Assembly: GCA_021779955.1 (NCBI GenBank)
Contig: JAJXZS010000034.1
Location: 124,001-188,000 of the forward strand
Direction of reading: 5' to 3'
DNA from: Chloroflexota bacterium
GTDB taxonomy: Bacteria > Chloroflexota > Anaerolineae > Anaerolineales > Anaerolineaceae
Length of the DNA: 64,000 nucleotides
The notes under the pieces are model-generated. The model had not been told where the DNA came from. It worked only from the letters and a program-made list of their open reading frames with translations, and did not search any database. Of the stretch, positions 51,407-60,139 are shown in pieces (the stretch's first letter is position 1; every line of letters begins with the position of its first letter). The position numbers and the translations under genes are program-made.

Positions 51407-52750
51407 ATGAAGAACAGTAAGTTGTTTGTTGTTTTGTCGGTCTTGCTTGCGCTGGGAATGCTCCTGGCCGCATGCGGACCTGCTGCCACCACACCCGCCG
51501 GCGATACTGGTTCATCGGCCGGTTCTGCTGGAGGATCCGTAGCAGTGGATACTCAGGCTGCATCGAGTGGAAAAACGACTATCAAGGTCATGTCTTTTTT
51601 TGCTTATGATACTCCTGAAGTTGAGACTGCTGTTGTAGCAGCTTTCGAAAAGAAATATCCCGATATCAAAGTTGATTTCGAATCAGTGGCGTTCTCGGAT
51701 ATTTTCCTGAAATACAAGACCCTCATTGCAGGGAATACTCCTCCGGATGTCATGTCAATGAACTTTGATCAGGCATACTCGTTTGCCTCTTTGGGTGCGC
51801 TTGAACCATTGGATAGCTGGATCAAGTCCACGAACCTCGATACCAGCATCTACTTCCCCGCCACTCTTGATATGTTCAAAGTCGATGGTGTCCAATACTC
51901 AATGCCGGGAACGTTCTCTGATGTTGTGCTCTTCTACAACAAAGACCTTTTCGATGCTGCCGGTCTCCAATATCCCAATAAGAATTGGACTGCTCAAGAC
52001 CTCAAGACAGCAGCATTGACTTTGACCAAAGATACAAACGGCGACGGAAAGATTGATCAGTTTGGCTATGAATACCCCTGGTATCCTATTGTGCTGGAAC
52101 AATACAATGCAAAGATTTGGGATCCCACAACCAACAAATGTACTCTAAACTCTGATGCGGGTATCAAAGCGCTTCAGGCGATCGTTGATTCACGCTACGG
52201 CTCTGAACAATACGCGCCTACTCCTGACGATTTAAATCAACAAGGAGACTGGGATATGTTTATGGCAGGTAAACTCGCCATGATGCCGACCGGTCCATGG
52301 GCTGTTGGCACTTTCAACCAAAAGATCACAACCTTCACCTATGATATTGCGGATATGCCCGCAGGTGAAAAACTGGCTACTCATGTTTACGCCAATTCAT
52401 ACGCCATGGCCGCGGGTTCAAAGAATAAGGAAGCTGCCTGGAAGTTCATTGAGTTTGCTACCGGCCCTGAAGGCACCAAGATCCGCCAGGATGGCAAATA
52501 CGAAATTTCGCCCGTCAAATCAGTTGCTGATGGTTTTGTGGCCGGCCTTGCCGGCGGAAACCCTGAACATGCGTCTGTGTTCATGGATGTGATGAGCTAT
52601 GCTGTTGCCCAACCTGTGCATGCCCACTGGACTGAGATGAGCGATGCTATTGATAGCGAACTCAATCTTGCACTGAGTAACCAAAAACCTGTCAAAGACG
52701 CATTGGACGCAGCCTGCGTTGCTGTCGATTCCATCTTAGCTCAACCATAA
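51407..52750 (+). CDS. Sugar ABC transporter substrate-binding lipoprotein
   Basis: A 447-residue family 1 extracellular binding protein. The lipobox is LAAC with the Cys at about 23, followed by a Gly/Ser/Ala-rich linker to about 55. The mature domain starts with TTIKVMSFFAYDTPEV. Family blocks include NTPPDVMSMN and GDWDMFMAGKLAMMPTGPWAVG, as in maltose-type binding proteins. The ribosome binding site is AAAGGAG. A stem-loop follows before the permease gene. Confidence 0.92.
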   Translation: MKNSKLFVVLSVLLALGMLLAACGPAATTPAGDTGSSAGSAGGSVAVDTQAASSGKTTIKVMSFFAYDTPEVETAVVAAFEKKYPDIKVDFESVAFSDIFLKYKTLIAGNTPPDVMSMNFDQAYSFASLGALEPLDSWIKSTNLDTSIYFPATLDMFKVDGVQYSMPGTFSDVVLFYNKDLFDAAGLQYPNKNWTAQDLKTAALTLTKDTNGDGKIDQFGYEYPWYPIVLEQYNAKIWDPTTNKCTLNSDAGIKALQAIVDSRYGSEQYAPTPDDLNQQGDWDMFMAGKLAMMPTGPWAVGTFNQKITTFTYDIADMPAGEKLATHVYANSYAMAAGSKNKEAAWKFIEFATGPEGTKIRQDGKYEISPVKSVADGFVAGLAGGNPEHASVFMDVMSYAVAQPVHAHWTEMSDAIDSELNLALSNQKPVKDALDAACVAVDSILAQP

Positions 52751-52765
52751 TTAGATCTTTGAAAA

Positions 52766-52796
52766 AGGGGTGAGGCTTGAAAAAAGCCCCACCCCT
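52766..52796 (+). repeat. Stem-loop between sugar binding-protein and permease genes
   Basis: AGGGGTGAGGCTT (52766-52778) pairs with AAGCCCCACCCCT (52784-52796), one mismatch and a 5-nt loop. No strong T-run follows. It probably stabilises the binding-protein mRNA or partly terminates it. It also covers the in-frame TTG at 52777, arguing for the later start of the permease. Confidence 0.75.
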
Positions 52797-52815
52797 GTTA
52801 TTGGAAAGGTTTCCC

Positions 52816-53742
52816 ATGGAAATAACCCAAGACCTGACAGTCGTTGCGAAGAAGGAAAGCTCACTCAGTTCGATCAAGATTCGAGAGGCAATTTGGGGAT
52901 TCCTGTTTATCACCCCGAACTTCATTGTTGTTCTTATTTTTACGATATTCCCCGTCATATTCTCGTTCTACATGAGCCTGACGAATTGGAACATTCTCAG
53001 CAATCCGACTTTTGTGGGCCTTGCCAATTATCAGCAAATGCTGGGCGATTCGGTAGCCAAGGAAACTTTTCTCAACACTCTCTACTACACAATAATTAGT
53101 GTGCCGATTAATGTGTTACTTACTATGGTATTGGCTGCCATGCTGAATCAGAAAATGCGTGGTCTTGCTTTCTACCGTACTGCCTATTACCTTCCAGTAA
53201 TCACTGCTTCAGTAGCTGTAAGCCTGATGTTCATGTGGGTATTATCAACCAATGGTCTGGCAAATCAACTGCTTGGAATAATCGGACTGCAACCCGTCAA
53301 ATGGCTTACGGATGCAAAAATTGCATTAAATTCGGTAATTAGCGTAACGATTTGGAAAAGCCTTGGAATGAATATGATCATTTTCCTGGCGGCTCTGCAG
53401 GATGTTCCGAATGAATTGGTCGAAGCCGCAGCTATTGATGGCGCAAACCGAGTTCAGCAATTCATACATATTACAGTTCCGCTTATTTCACCTGTTATTT
53501 TCTTTGTGACAATTACCGGGATCATTGGCTCATTCCAAAGCTTTGATCTTGTTTACAACATGACTAAAGGTGGTCCAGGGCATGCTACAACAGTGATTGG
53601 CTATTACATCTGGCAACAAGCATTCAATTATATGCACATGGGGTATGGTTCAGCGCTAGCCTACATTGTCTTCATTGCCATTTTGGTTTTGACGATCTCC
53701 CAGTGGCTTCTGCGCAAGCGCTGGGTTTATACCGAGGAGTAA
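52816..53742 (+). CDS. Sugar ABC transporter permease (MalF type)
   Basis: A 308-residue permease from ATG 52816, with GGAAAGG upstream. Six hydrophobic segments and the EAA loop ELVEAAAIDGANRVQQFIHITVPL near residue 205 are clear. It pairs with the following permease, 3 nt apart, as the channel for a sugar or oligosaccharide. Confidence 0.92.
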   Translation: MEITQDLTVVAKKESSLSSIKIREAIWGFLFITPNFIVVLIFTIFPVIFSFYMSLTNWNILSNPTFVGLANYQQMLGDSVAKETFLNTLYYTIISVPINVLLTMVLAAMLNQKMRGLAFYRTAYYLPVITASVAVSLMFMWVLSTNGLANQLLGIIGLQPVKWLTDAKIALNSVISVTIWKSLGMNMIIFLAALQDVPNELVEAAAIDGANRVQQFIHITVPLISPVIFFVTITGIIGSFQSFDLVYNMTKGGPGHATTVIGYYIWQQAFNYMHMGYGSALAYIVFIAILVLTISQWLLRKRWVYTEE

Positions 53743-53745
53743 ACG

Positions 53746-54603
53746 ATGGAATCCAAATATTCATCATTGCGGACTCTTGATTATGGTAGATTGATTCTTA
53801 AAATGCTGGCTGTCACCCTCCTGACACTCGGTGCGATCTCAATGATTATTCCGTTTCTGTGGAGCATAAGCACGTCAATCAAAAGCACTGAAAATATATT
53901 TGCACATAGTGCTTTTTGGATTCAATGGCCCCCAGATTTCTCTGCTTACACAAAAATCTTAAAAGAAGTCCCTATTTTTCAATATGCTCTAAATACTTTG
54001 AAAGTAGCCTGCATCGTCACTTTTGGACAATTACTTACTTCCTCAATGGCGGGCTATGCATTTGCGAAATTAAAGTTTCCGGGCAGAGACAGGCTCTTTG
54101 TTTTTTACCTGGCGACGATGATGATCCCTGGTACTGTACTCCTAATTCCCAACTTTATCGTAATGAGCAAAATCGGTGCGGTCAACACACATTGGGCTTT
54201 GATCCTATCTGCAGTGGGCAGTGTTTACAGTACATTCTTGATGCGTCAATTCTTTCAGACTTTTCCATCAGAATTGGAAGATGCTGCCAAATTGGATGGA
54301 TGTACGCCGATCTCTTTTTACTGGCGGATCTTGTTACCAAATTCAAAACCGATATTACTTACTCTGGGGTTAATGGCTTTTCAGGGAATATGGAATGACT
54401 TTCAATGGCCACTGATCGTTTTAAGTCGTCCGGAAATCCGCACCTTGCAGGTGGGGCTGTCCTACCTTACCAATGAGTATTATACCGATTGGAACCTTTT
54501 GATGGCCGGTTCGATACTCACAATTCTCCCAATTATTGTTTTGTTCTTCTTCGTGCAGAAGTATTTTGTCCAGAGCTTTAAATTGACCGGATTGAAAGGA
54601 TAA
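53746..54603 (+). CDS. Sugar ABC transporter permease (MalG type)
   Basis: A 285-residue permease with six hydrophobic segments and the EAA loop ELEDAAKLDGCTPISFYWRILLPNSKP near residue 180. Co-expressed with MalF-type permease. No ATPase gene is present in the operon, so a shared MsmX-like ATPase must be encoded elsewhere. Confidence 0.92.
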   Translation: MESKYSSLRTLDYGRLILKMLAVTLLTLGAISMIIPFLWSISTSIKSTENIFAHSAFWIQWPPDFSAYTKILKEVPIFQYALNTLKVACIVTFGQLLTSSMAGYAFAKLKFPGRDRLFVFYLATMMIPGTVLLIPNFIVMSKIGAVNTHWALILSAVGSVYSTFLMRQFFQTFPSELEDAAKLDGCTPISFYWRILLPNSKPILLTLGLMAFQGIWNDFQWPLIVLSRPEIRTLQVGLSYLTNEYYTDWNLLMAGSILTILPIIVLFFFVQKYFVQSFKLTGLKG

Positions 54604-54612
54604 TTGATTTTT

Positions 54613-55758
54613 ATGTCCTCTTTGTATCATTGCAGTATTAACACCATTAAAAACGGTCAAGCAAATACTGGGGCTTATATCGCTTCGCCAAGTTTTCCCA
54701 ATTATCAGTATTGCTGGTTACGCGACGGAAGCTTCATAGCCCATTCAATGGATCTGGCGAACGAATATGCCAGCGCTGAAGATTTCTTCCGCTGGGTCGA
54801 TCGGGTGATCCTTCGTTACTCGCATAAGATTGTCGCGCTGGAGAAGTGCATCAGAGACGGATTGCCGGTGGGTCGTGAGGCGATCCTTCACACCCGTTTT
54901 ACTCTCGACGGATTCGAAGGGACGATCGATGACACCTGGGGGAATTTTCAGGTCGATGGGTATGGAACCTGGCTTTGGGCGCTTGCCTATCACGTGCGCA
55001 AAACCGGCCATTATGGAATGTTGGACGAGCTTAAAGAGTCAATTGAGATGACAGTTCGTTACCTGGAGCTCGCCTGGCAGCTCCCAAACTACGATTGTTG
55101 GGAAGAACATCCCGAGTATTTGCACCCTTATTCGTTGGCAAGCCTTTACGGCGGATTGAACGCAATCGCATTGCTCGAAGCTGAAGGCAGATTGGTATTA
55201 CCGCATCTTGAACCCAGGAAACTGGCGGCAAAGATCAAAGAGTTCGTCTTGAGCTACGGAACCACCGAAGGACGCCTGGTCAAGCATATCCTGCCTTCGA
55301 ATGGCGATCAACCGCCAATGCCTCTGATTGAAAGTGCTGTGGATTCCAGTCTGCTCGGCATGTCAATACCGTTCCGCCTGCTCGATCCGCTCGACCCATT
55401 GATGGTCGAAACTGTAAAAGAAATCGATCGAGATCTTGTGCATGAGGATGGTGGTGTATACCGGTACCGCGCCGACGTCTATTACGGCGGCGGACAATGG
55501 ATTTTGTTATCGGCGTGGAAAGCGATCTATAATCTGCGCCTTGGAAAAAGAGACCTGGCCATCAAGATGATGACCTGGATAGAGGATCAGGCAGACGCTC
55601 AGGGAAATCTCCCCGAGCAGGTCAGCCGGAATTTGTTGGCGCCGACCCAGTACGAAGTGTGGTTGGAAAAATGGGGCCCGATCGCTTCACCTTTATTGTG
55701 GTCCCACGCGATGTATCTGATCCTCTATCATGAACTACAGGAGTCTCAAACGACATGA
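54613..55758 (+). CDS. GH15-type glucoamylase catalytic domain protein
   Basis: A 381-residue (alpha/alpha)6-barrel glycosidase with no signal peptide, so it acts in the cytoplasm on imported sugars. Substrate-binding motif WLRDGS lies at 35-40, the general acid is E164 or E165 in DCWEEHPEY, and the general base E335 is in GNLPEQV. The protein lacks the N-terminal beta-sandwich domain of most bacterial GH15 enzymes (which are often 600 residues or more). The start is taken as ATG 54613; TTG 54604 is close to AAAGGA and is an alternative. It overlaps GH31 by ATGA. Confidence 0.85.
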   Translation: MSSLYHCSINTIKNGQANTGAYIASPSFPNYQYCWLRDGSFIAHSMDLANEYASAEDFFRWVDRVILRYSHKIVALEKCIRDGLPVGREAILHTRFTLDGFEGTIDDTWGNFQVDGYGTWLWALAYHVRKTGHYGMLDELKESIEMTVRYLELAWQLPNYDCWEEHPEYLHPYSLASLYGGLNAIALLEAEGRLVLPHLEPRKLAAKIKEFVLSYGTTEGRLVKHILPSNGDQPPMPLIESAVDSSLLGMSIPFRLLDPLDPLMVETVKEIDRDLVHEDGGVYRYRADVYYGGGQWILLSAWKAIYNLRLGKRDLAIKMMTWIEDQADAQGNLPEQVSRNLLAPTQYEVWLEKWGPIASPLLWSHAMYLILYHELQESQTT

Positions 55759-58502
55759 ACACGCAAGGTTATGATGTGATCGTTCACAAACCTTATGGCA
55801 AACACCATCCCTTTGACCAGGAACCTGAAGAAAGATTTCCTCGCGAACCGCTTGCCGGTTCACCTGTGACGCTGGGCGTAAAGACGCTCGCGTCTGAGAA
55901 AATCGATGCCCTCTGGGCTGAATGGATATCGGACGTTTCAAATCAACCGCATCGCGCCGAAGGCATATGCGCGGAGCGCGGAAGCGGGCACGACCTGTGG
56001 CGGATCGAATTGCCGGCCTTTCAGCCTCGTGAACGCGTGCGCTATACGATCCATGCTCGAAATGCCGACAGGCAGGCCCAAACCGCGGCCTTTGATTTCA
56101 AAACAGGGTACTGGGCAACCTATTCCGGTGCTGCAATCCTCGAGCAAAGTGATGAGGAAATCTCGCTTCAATTTCACTCGCACGGCGATGCTACTCCGGT
56201 CCGGTTGACCATCACCACTCGTGAGGCCGGGGATATTGCCCTGCACTTCTCCAAAGCTGGCGAACCGGCGTCAGCACCGGCGAAGGAAGCGAAGCATTGC
56301 AGCCTGGATTCGTTGCAGGTGCGGTTGGATGCCTCATCAGGCCAACTCAGCCTGATCGATGACCAGCGCAAGTTCGAAGTGTATCAATGCGCACCTCTTA
56401 GAGTTCTTTTCTCCGGCGAGGGAGCGCTCGATCGCATCGAGATGTCGTTCCGCTCGCCCTCCGGTGAATCTTTTTGGGGGTTTGGCGAACGGTACAATGC
56501 GCTGAATCAACGCGGCAACTCTTTGCGCAACCGTGTTGTCGATCAGTACAAACGCCAGGGCAAAAGAACCTACTACCCGGTGCCCTTCTTCATCTCTTCC
56601 CGCGGCTACGGACTTTGGCTCGAAACCGACAGAGACGTGCTCTTTGACATGGCAGAGACCGATTCAAACGCGTGGAAAATCAACGCTGAAGCCGGCCTTG
56701 AGCATTCAGATCTCGACTTGCTCTTCCTTCCCCAGGGAAAACCCGTTGATGTGATCCGTGAATTCACCCGTCTTACCGGAAGACCCAAGATGCCCCCTGC
56801 CTGGGTATTTGGACTGTGGATGAGCAGCAACGATTGGAACTCTCAAGCGGAGGTCTTGCGGCAGTTCGATCTCACGCATAAGTACAATATTCCCGCCACA
56901 GTGTTGGTCATCGAAGCCTGGGCGGATGAAGTGAACTTCTACATCTGGAACGATGCCCAATACAAGCTCAAGGCGGGTGGCGACGCATTCAAGCTTTCCG
57001 ATTTCACTTTCCCTAAAGAAGGCCGCTGGCCCGACCCCAAAGGCATGGTCGATGCTCTGCATGCCAAAGGCACGCGCCTAATCTTGTGGCAAAACCCCAC
57101 TCTGAAGCGCTGCACGCCTGAAGAAAACCTCGACGAGCGCCAGAATCATATAGACGAGCAATACCTGATCGACCACCGGCTTTGCGCAATGGAAGAGGAC
57201 GGCGAGCCCTATCGTGTCCTTTCAGGCTGGTTCTATGGCAGTCTTCTTCCCGATTTCACCGATCCAAAGGCCATCGGCTGGTGGGTTAGCCAGCGAGAAT
57301 ACCTGGTCAAAGAGATGGGCGTGGATGGATTCAAAACCGACGGCGGCGAACACATCTGGTCGCAGACGGTTCAGTTCTCCGATGGCACCACGGGCAGGGA
57401 ACGCTGTAATTCTTTTCCGGCCTTGTATCTTGGCGCATACGACCGGTTTCTCGAATCCATCCGCGGGCGCGACAGGTTCCTCTTCAGCCGCGCGGGCTAC
57501 ACAGGGGCGCAGAATCACCCGGGTCACTGGGCAGGCGATGAAGATTCGAATTGGGATGCGTTCCGCTCGAACATGCGCGCGATGCTGAACATGGGGCTTG
57601 CCGGCGAGCCGTTCGTCGGTTGGGACATGGGCGGGTTTGGTAATGAACCCCCAGGTGCTGAACTCTACCTGCGCTCGGCAGCGGTTTCGGCATTCTGCCC
57701 GATCATGCAGTACCACTCTGAATACAATGCGCGATTGAAACCGAGCCGCGACCGCACACCCTGGAACATCCAGGAACGATCGGGCGATGCACGCGTGGTA
57801 CCCGTTTTCCGCAAATTCGCTCACCTGCGCATGAATCTGATGCCCTACATTCTCTACGCAGCCTGGCGCTCCTGTCAGTCGGGTTTGCCCATGATGCGTC
57901 CGCTCGCCATCGAGTTCCCGGATGATGCGGATGCAACTCGTGATTCGTATGAATATCTCTTTGGTGATGCTCTGCTCGTTGCTCCGGTCGCGGATGAGGG
58001 CAAAGAGGAGATCGAAGTCCATCTCCCGGCAGGCAAATGGCGCGACTTCTGGACAGACAGGGAATACGAGGGGGGGCAGTCGATCCACTTGAACGTGCCC
58101 CTTGATTCGATAGCCGTATTCCAGCGTGAAGGGAGTATCGTCGCATTGAATCTCGACGACAAGTTCGAATTGGGCAGCGATGTGGGTAATGACCCAGAGG
58201 AATATCGCAATCTGTCTTTGCGCATTTTCCCGGGCGCTGGTTGCAGCTGCGATTTGGTCCGCAACCAGGGTGACAACATCGGGCATATCGAGGTAAAGGT
58301 TGATGATTCAACTGGAAGAATCGAAATTCAGATCCCTTCCATGGATTGCCCCCTGGAGCTTATCGTCTACACCCGAAAACTGCAAACTGTGACTCTGGAT
58401 GGCAAGCCTGCCCAAGTTGCCTGGTCTGATGAAGAACAGAAGGTGAGGCTCCATCTGCCTTCGCCAAATTCGGAGCACCGGATTCTTGTTGATCAGGGTT
58501 GA
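55755..58502 (+). CDS. GH31 family alpha-glycosidase
   Basis: A 915-residue cytosolic glycoside hydrolase. N-terminal beta domains extend to about residue 330; the barrel begins at MPPAWVFGLWMSSNDW. The nucleophile is D529 in GFKTDGGE, and the acid/base is D595 in HWAGDEDSNWD. The KTDGGE form is closer to YicI-like and other specialised GH31 enzymes than to WxDMNE-type maltases, so the linkage or sugar specificity is uncertain. C-terminal beta domains follow from about 715. Last gene of the operon. Confidence 0.92.
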   Translation: MNTQGYDVIVHKPYGKHHPFDQEPEERFPREPLAGSPVTLGVKTLASEKIDALWAEWISDVSNQPHRAEGICAERGSGHDLWRIELPAFQPRERVRYTIHARNADRQAQTAAFDFKTGYWATYSGAAILEQSDEEISLQFHSHGDATPVRLTITTREAGDIALHFSKAGEPASAPAKEAKHCSLDSLQVRLDASSGQLSLIDDQRKFEVYQCAPLRVLFSGEGALDRIEMSFRSPSGESFWGFGERYNALNQRGNSLRNRVVDQYKRQGKRTYYPVPFFISSRGYGLWLETDRDVLFDMAETDSNAWKINAEAGLEHSDLDLLFLPQGKPVDVIREFTRLTGRPKMPPAWVFGLWMSSNDWNSQAEVLRQFDLTHKYNIPATVLVIEAWADEVNFYIWNDAQYKLKAGGDAFKLSDFTFPKEGRWPDPKGMVDALHAKGTRLILWQNPTLKRCTPEENLDERQNHIDEQYLIDHRLCAMEEDGEPYRVLSGWFYGSLLPDFTDPKAIGWWVSQREYLVKEMGVDGFKTDGGEHIWSQTVQFSDGTTGRERCNSFPALYLGAYDRFLESIRGRDRFLFSRAGYTGAQNHPGHWAGDEDSNWDAFRSNMRAMLNMGLAGEPFVGWDMGGFGNEPPGAELYLRSAAVSAFCPIMQYHSEYNARLKPSRDRTPWNIQERSGDARVVPVFRKFAHLRMNLMPYILYAAWRSCQSGLPMMRPLAIEFPDDADATRDSYEYLFGDALLVAPVADEGKEEIEVHLPAGKWRDFWTDREYEGGQSIHLNVPLDSIAVFQREGSIVALNLDDKFELGSDVGNDPEEYRNLSLRIFPGAGCSCDLVRNQGDNIGHIEVKVDDSTGRIEIQIPSMDCPLELIVYTRKLQTVTLDGKPAQVAWSDEEQKVRLHLPSPNSEHRILVDQG

Positions 58503-58549
58503 TCCTTAGCCCTTTCCTTCTCTTTAAGAAGTTCGAACGGCTCCAAGCG

Positions 58550-58585
58550 AAAAACCTGCGTCCTTGGGTAAGATGCAGGTTTTTC
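58550..58585 (+). terminator. Terminator of the alpha-glucoside operon
   Basis: AAAAACCTGC and GCAGGTTTTT pair around a 15-nt loop. It lies 48 nt after the GH31 stop. Confidence 0.85.
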
Positions 58586-58706
58586 ACCCCGAAATGGTCG
58601 TCTATACTTTCAAATGCCAGTTTTTTCACAATTATCTTACGTTGTAGTTTTTTACATTTGCGCTATACTCATTTGTAAGCTTAATTCAATCTAATGGAGG
58701 AATCGT

Positions 58707-59042
58707 ATGTCAGAGCAACCCGTTACACCCGCACCTGAGGTTTCGAGCGATGATCGATTGTGGGTTCTGCTTGAATTTTTGATCCCGCTTCTCTCCCTCA
58801 TCACACTGTTCATGGCCGAGAAAAAAGACAGGCCGTTCATCAAATACCACACTGTTCCCACCCTACTGCTGGGGATTGCTGAAAGTATTGTTGCCATCAT
58901 CCTTGGCTTCATCCCCATCATCGGCTGCTTCGCTCCTCTTCTTTGGATCATCAACCTCATCTACGGGTTGCGCGCAAACAAGGGCGTCTACACCGATATC
59001 CCGGTGCTCACCAACTTGTCCAAGGGTCAGGGCTGGTCATAA
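58707..59042 (+). CDS. DUF4870-like small membrane protein
   Basis: A 111-residue protein with an N-terminal polar tail (MSEQPVTPAPEVSSDDR) and three hydrophobic helices (about 18-36, 50-68 and 70-88), followed by a short polar end. The pattern FIKYHTVPTLLLG...IINLIYGLRANKG matches DUF4870-like proteins of unknown function. GGAGG lies upstream of ATG. A strong terminator follows. Confidence 0.75.
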   Translation: MSEQPVTPAPEVSSDDRLWVLLEFLIPLLSLITLFMAEKKDRPFIKYHTVPTLLLGIAESIVAIILGFIPIIGCFAPLLWIINLIYGLRANKGVYTDIPVLTNLSKGQGWS

Positions 59043-59058
59043 TCTGAATACGCTTTAG

Positions 59059-59094
59059 CACTGGCAGGGGGATTCCTCCTGCCAGTGTCTTTTT
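59059..59094 (+). terminator. Rho-independent terminator
   Basis: CACTGGCAGG and CCTGCCAGTG form a stem with a short loop, followed by TCTTTTT. It ends the DUF4870-like gene. Confidence 0.92.
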
Positions 59095-59254
59095 AATCCA
59101 AAATGATCATGGGAATGGCTCCTCTGGGCTTGAATCGGCTGAGTCCAGGGAGCGTTCTACTATTTCGTTAACCGGCATCCGTTTTCATGGCGTATGTGCT
59201 AAGATCAGAAATGATCAAATAAAGCCGTGAGGTAATGCTGACCATAGGAAGGGG

Positions 59255-59533
59255 ATGGTGGAAAACTCAATTCGATTTGAAGGCTATCTGGCAGTCTTGG
59301 AGACACGCAAAAAGGCATATCATCGAAATGTGGTCATAGCCGGGGGATTGTTGATCTTTGCCATTCTTTGTACCACCGGGACGCTATTGTTCACCGCCTG
59401 GAATGAACGATCCATCTGGTTAATGGGTATTTTTGACCTTCTCTCCACCATAAACTTCTTGATGGCCTGGGTCAGATACGAAATGAACAATCAGAAAATT
59501 GATTTGGTGAAAAACCTTCAGATTCGGGATTAG
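59255..59533 (+). CDS. Small two-helix membrane protein of unknown function
   Basis: A 92-residue protein with hydrophobic segments at about 25-45 and 52-70 and charged ends. GGAAGGGG lies immediately before ATG 59255. No family recognised. Confidence 0.6.
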   Translation: MVENSIRFEGYLAVLETRKKAYHRNVVIAGGLLIFAILCTTGTLLFTAWNERSIWLMGIFDLLSTINFLMAWVRYEMNNQKIDLVKNLQIRD

Positions 59534-59709
59534 GGGATTGCCAGATTGCCGGACATCGCTTGAACCCTTATGAATTCAAATCAGATGCACAAATTTCGAA
59601 CGATTGTTGAAGATTGTTACATAAAAGCATTTTGCGAGCCTACTATGTCGTTCAGGATTCCGTAATATGCTTTGAGTATCCTACTGTAACCGATGCAGGA
59701 GGAGATTTT

Positions 59710-59787
59710 GTGGACGTTTTCTTCGATGTTAAAAACTCGATAGGAATTCCCAAGTCCGTTGAGCAGTTCTTTTGCTTTCAGCGATAA
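59710..59787 (+). CDS. Possible 25-residue leader peptide
   Basis: A short frame begins with GTG and has a perfect AGGAGGAG five bases upstream (59697-59704). It encodes VDVFFDVKNSIGIPKSVEQF and five more residues. It ends 23 nt before the next gene. The strength of the ribosome binding site is the only support. Confidence 0.35.
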   Translation: MDVFFDVKNSIGIPKSVEQFFCFQR

Positions 59788-59810
59788 ATCATCAAATCCG
59801 GAGGATTCTC

Positions 59811-60026
59811 ATGGCCAATTATGGATTAAGTGTTGCACCTCTTCTTGCTCTACTACTCAATCTGATCTTGATTCTCGCCTGGCCGGTATTGAGCATCATT
59901 GGCCTGTTCCAACTGCGCAAGCAGACCTTACCTGCCACGGCTAAAGCCATCTGGGCTTTGATCATCCTTGTGATCCCTCTTTTTGGAGCGATCGCATATT
60001 GGATCGTCAGGCCATCTGAATTATAG
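59811..60026 (+). CDS. PLDc_N-domain small membrane protein
   Basis: A 71-residue protein with two hydrophobic helices. It contains the phospholipase-D-nuclease N-terminal pattern ALIILVIPLFGAIAYWIV. Family members are small membrane proteins without catalytic domain. Start at ATG 59811 has GGAGG; an in-frame ATG 13 codons upstream has no such site. Confidence 0.75.
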   Translation: MANYGLSVAPLLALLLNLILILAWPVLSIIGLFQLRKQTLPATAKAIWALIILVIPLFGAIAYWIVRPSEL

Positions 60027-60089
60027 GCATGAGCAGTTGAGTGGACAGTGTTTGTGAATCGGAATAACTTTAAGTTGCACAACCATTAT

Positions 60090-60109
60090 GCGCTGCCCAG
60101 GGGCAGCGC
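60090..60109. terminator. Hairpin between convergent genes
   Basis: GCGCTGCC and GGCAGCGC pair with a 4-nt loop, extended by AGTTGC/GCAACT further out. T-runs are weak on both sides. It probably ends both the PLDc_N gene and the MFS gene. Confidence 0.5.
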
Positions 60110-60139
60110 AACTATGTTTCGGGAATCGATAGAGCCTTC

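Noticed and set aside
57222-58286. 354-codon minus-strand frame opposite the GH31 gene
   Set aside because: The plus strand carries catalytic GH31 motifs throughout; the minus frame has no recognisable domain or start signals.
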